From NCBI GenBank assembly GCA_002327415.1, contig DCVU01000137.1, positions 1-5,376 of the forward strand: a stretch of 5,376 nt of DNA, in the 5' to 3' direction. The notes beneath the pieces are model-generated. The model was not told the DNA's origin, did no database searches, and saw only the letters and a list, made by a program, of their open reading frames with translations. The position numbers and the translations under genes were made by a program. Below are positions 5,314-5,376 of this stretch, piece after piece. Source of the stretch: Smithella sp. UBA2180 (GTDB taxonomy: Bacteria > Desulfobacterota > Syntrophia > Syntrophales > Smithellaceae). The stretch's first letter is position 1. Each line of letters opens with the position of its first letter.

Positions 5314-5376
5314 TCATTTTACACTTGGTCTTCCAGGGTGATAGTCACCACAAAGACCCTGTGTTTTTCTTTTATA
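5314..5376 (-). CDS. Possible C-terminal end of a further - strand gene (partial)
   Basis: The last 20 codons of an open frame enter from the right edge and end at TGA (5316-5314), 44 bases before the candidate terminator. The end reads QGLCGDYHPGRPSVK, whose G-L-C-G resembles the G-Y-C-G near the end of the neighbouring 77-aa protein. The length is too short to identify, and an open frame of this size can occur by chance. The terminator placed downstream of it is the main support. Confidence 0.3.
   Translation of the reverse strand, partial: YKRKTQGLCGDYHPGRPSVK

Overview
The window reads as a piece of chromosome from an anaerobic bacterium of moderate GC content with AT-rich intergenic regions. 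The style of the iorA ferredoxin tail, an FrhB-like partner gene and the general codon use suggest a syntrophic or sulfate-reducing Desulfobacterota relative (Syntrophales-like). This is an inference from protein style only; no taxonomic marker is present.

Left flank (1-340): the C-terminal end of a large serine recombinase runs in from the left edge on the + strand. Its frame stays open through a perfect 17-bp inverted repeat and stops inside a tRNA-Asn(GTT) gene that lies antisense to it. This looks like an integrated element abutting the 3' end of the tRNA, so the element would lie to the left and the rest of the window would be mostly host backbone. The tRNA has its own promoter with a perfect -35 box, and the inverted repeat probably serves as its terminator.

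Centre (341-4232): an AT-rich control region (a 10+10 bp dyad, a sigma70-like promoter, a dyad over the -10 box and a leader hairpin) precedes a tightly packed three-gene operon. The genes are an FrhB/FdhB-like iron-sulfur flavoprotein, iorA and iorB, joined by ATGA and TGATG overlaps. IorAB is the thiamine-diphosphate 2-oxoacid:ferredoxin oxidoreductase that acts on aryl pyruvates (indolepyruvate, phenylpyruvate). The FrhB-like protein is the likely electron-transfer partner, linking the IorA clusters to a flavin and a second, unidentified carrier. This pairing is the most interesting metabolic feature of the window.

Right flank (4233-5376): a 492-bp element with perfect 17-bp terminal inverted repeats sits four bases after the iorB stop. 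It holds only the first part of an IS1182-like transposase, so it is an internally deleted, MITE-like derivative. Beyond it, on the - strand, is a self-contained gene for a 77-aa, four-cysteine protein of unknown function with a recognisable promoter, Shine-Dalgarno and terminator. At the right edge are a candidate terminator and the last codons of a possible further - strand gene. I see no CRISPR array, rRNA or further tRNA, and no clear terminator directly after iorB.
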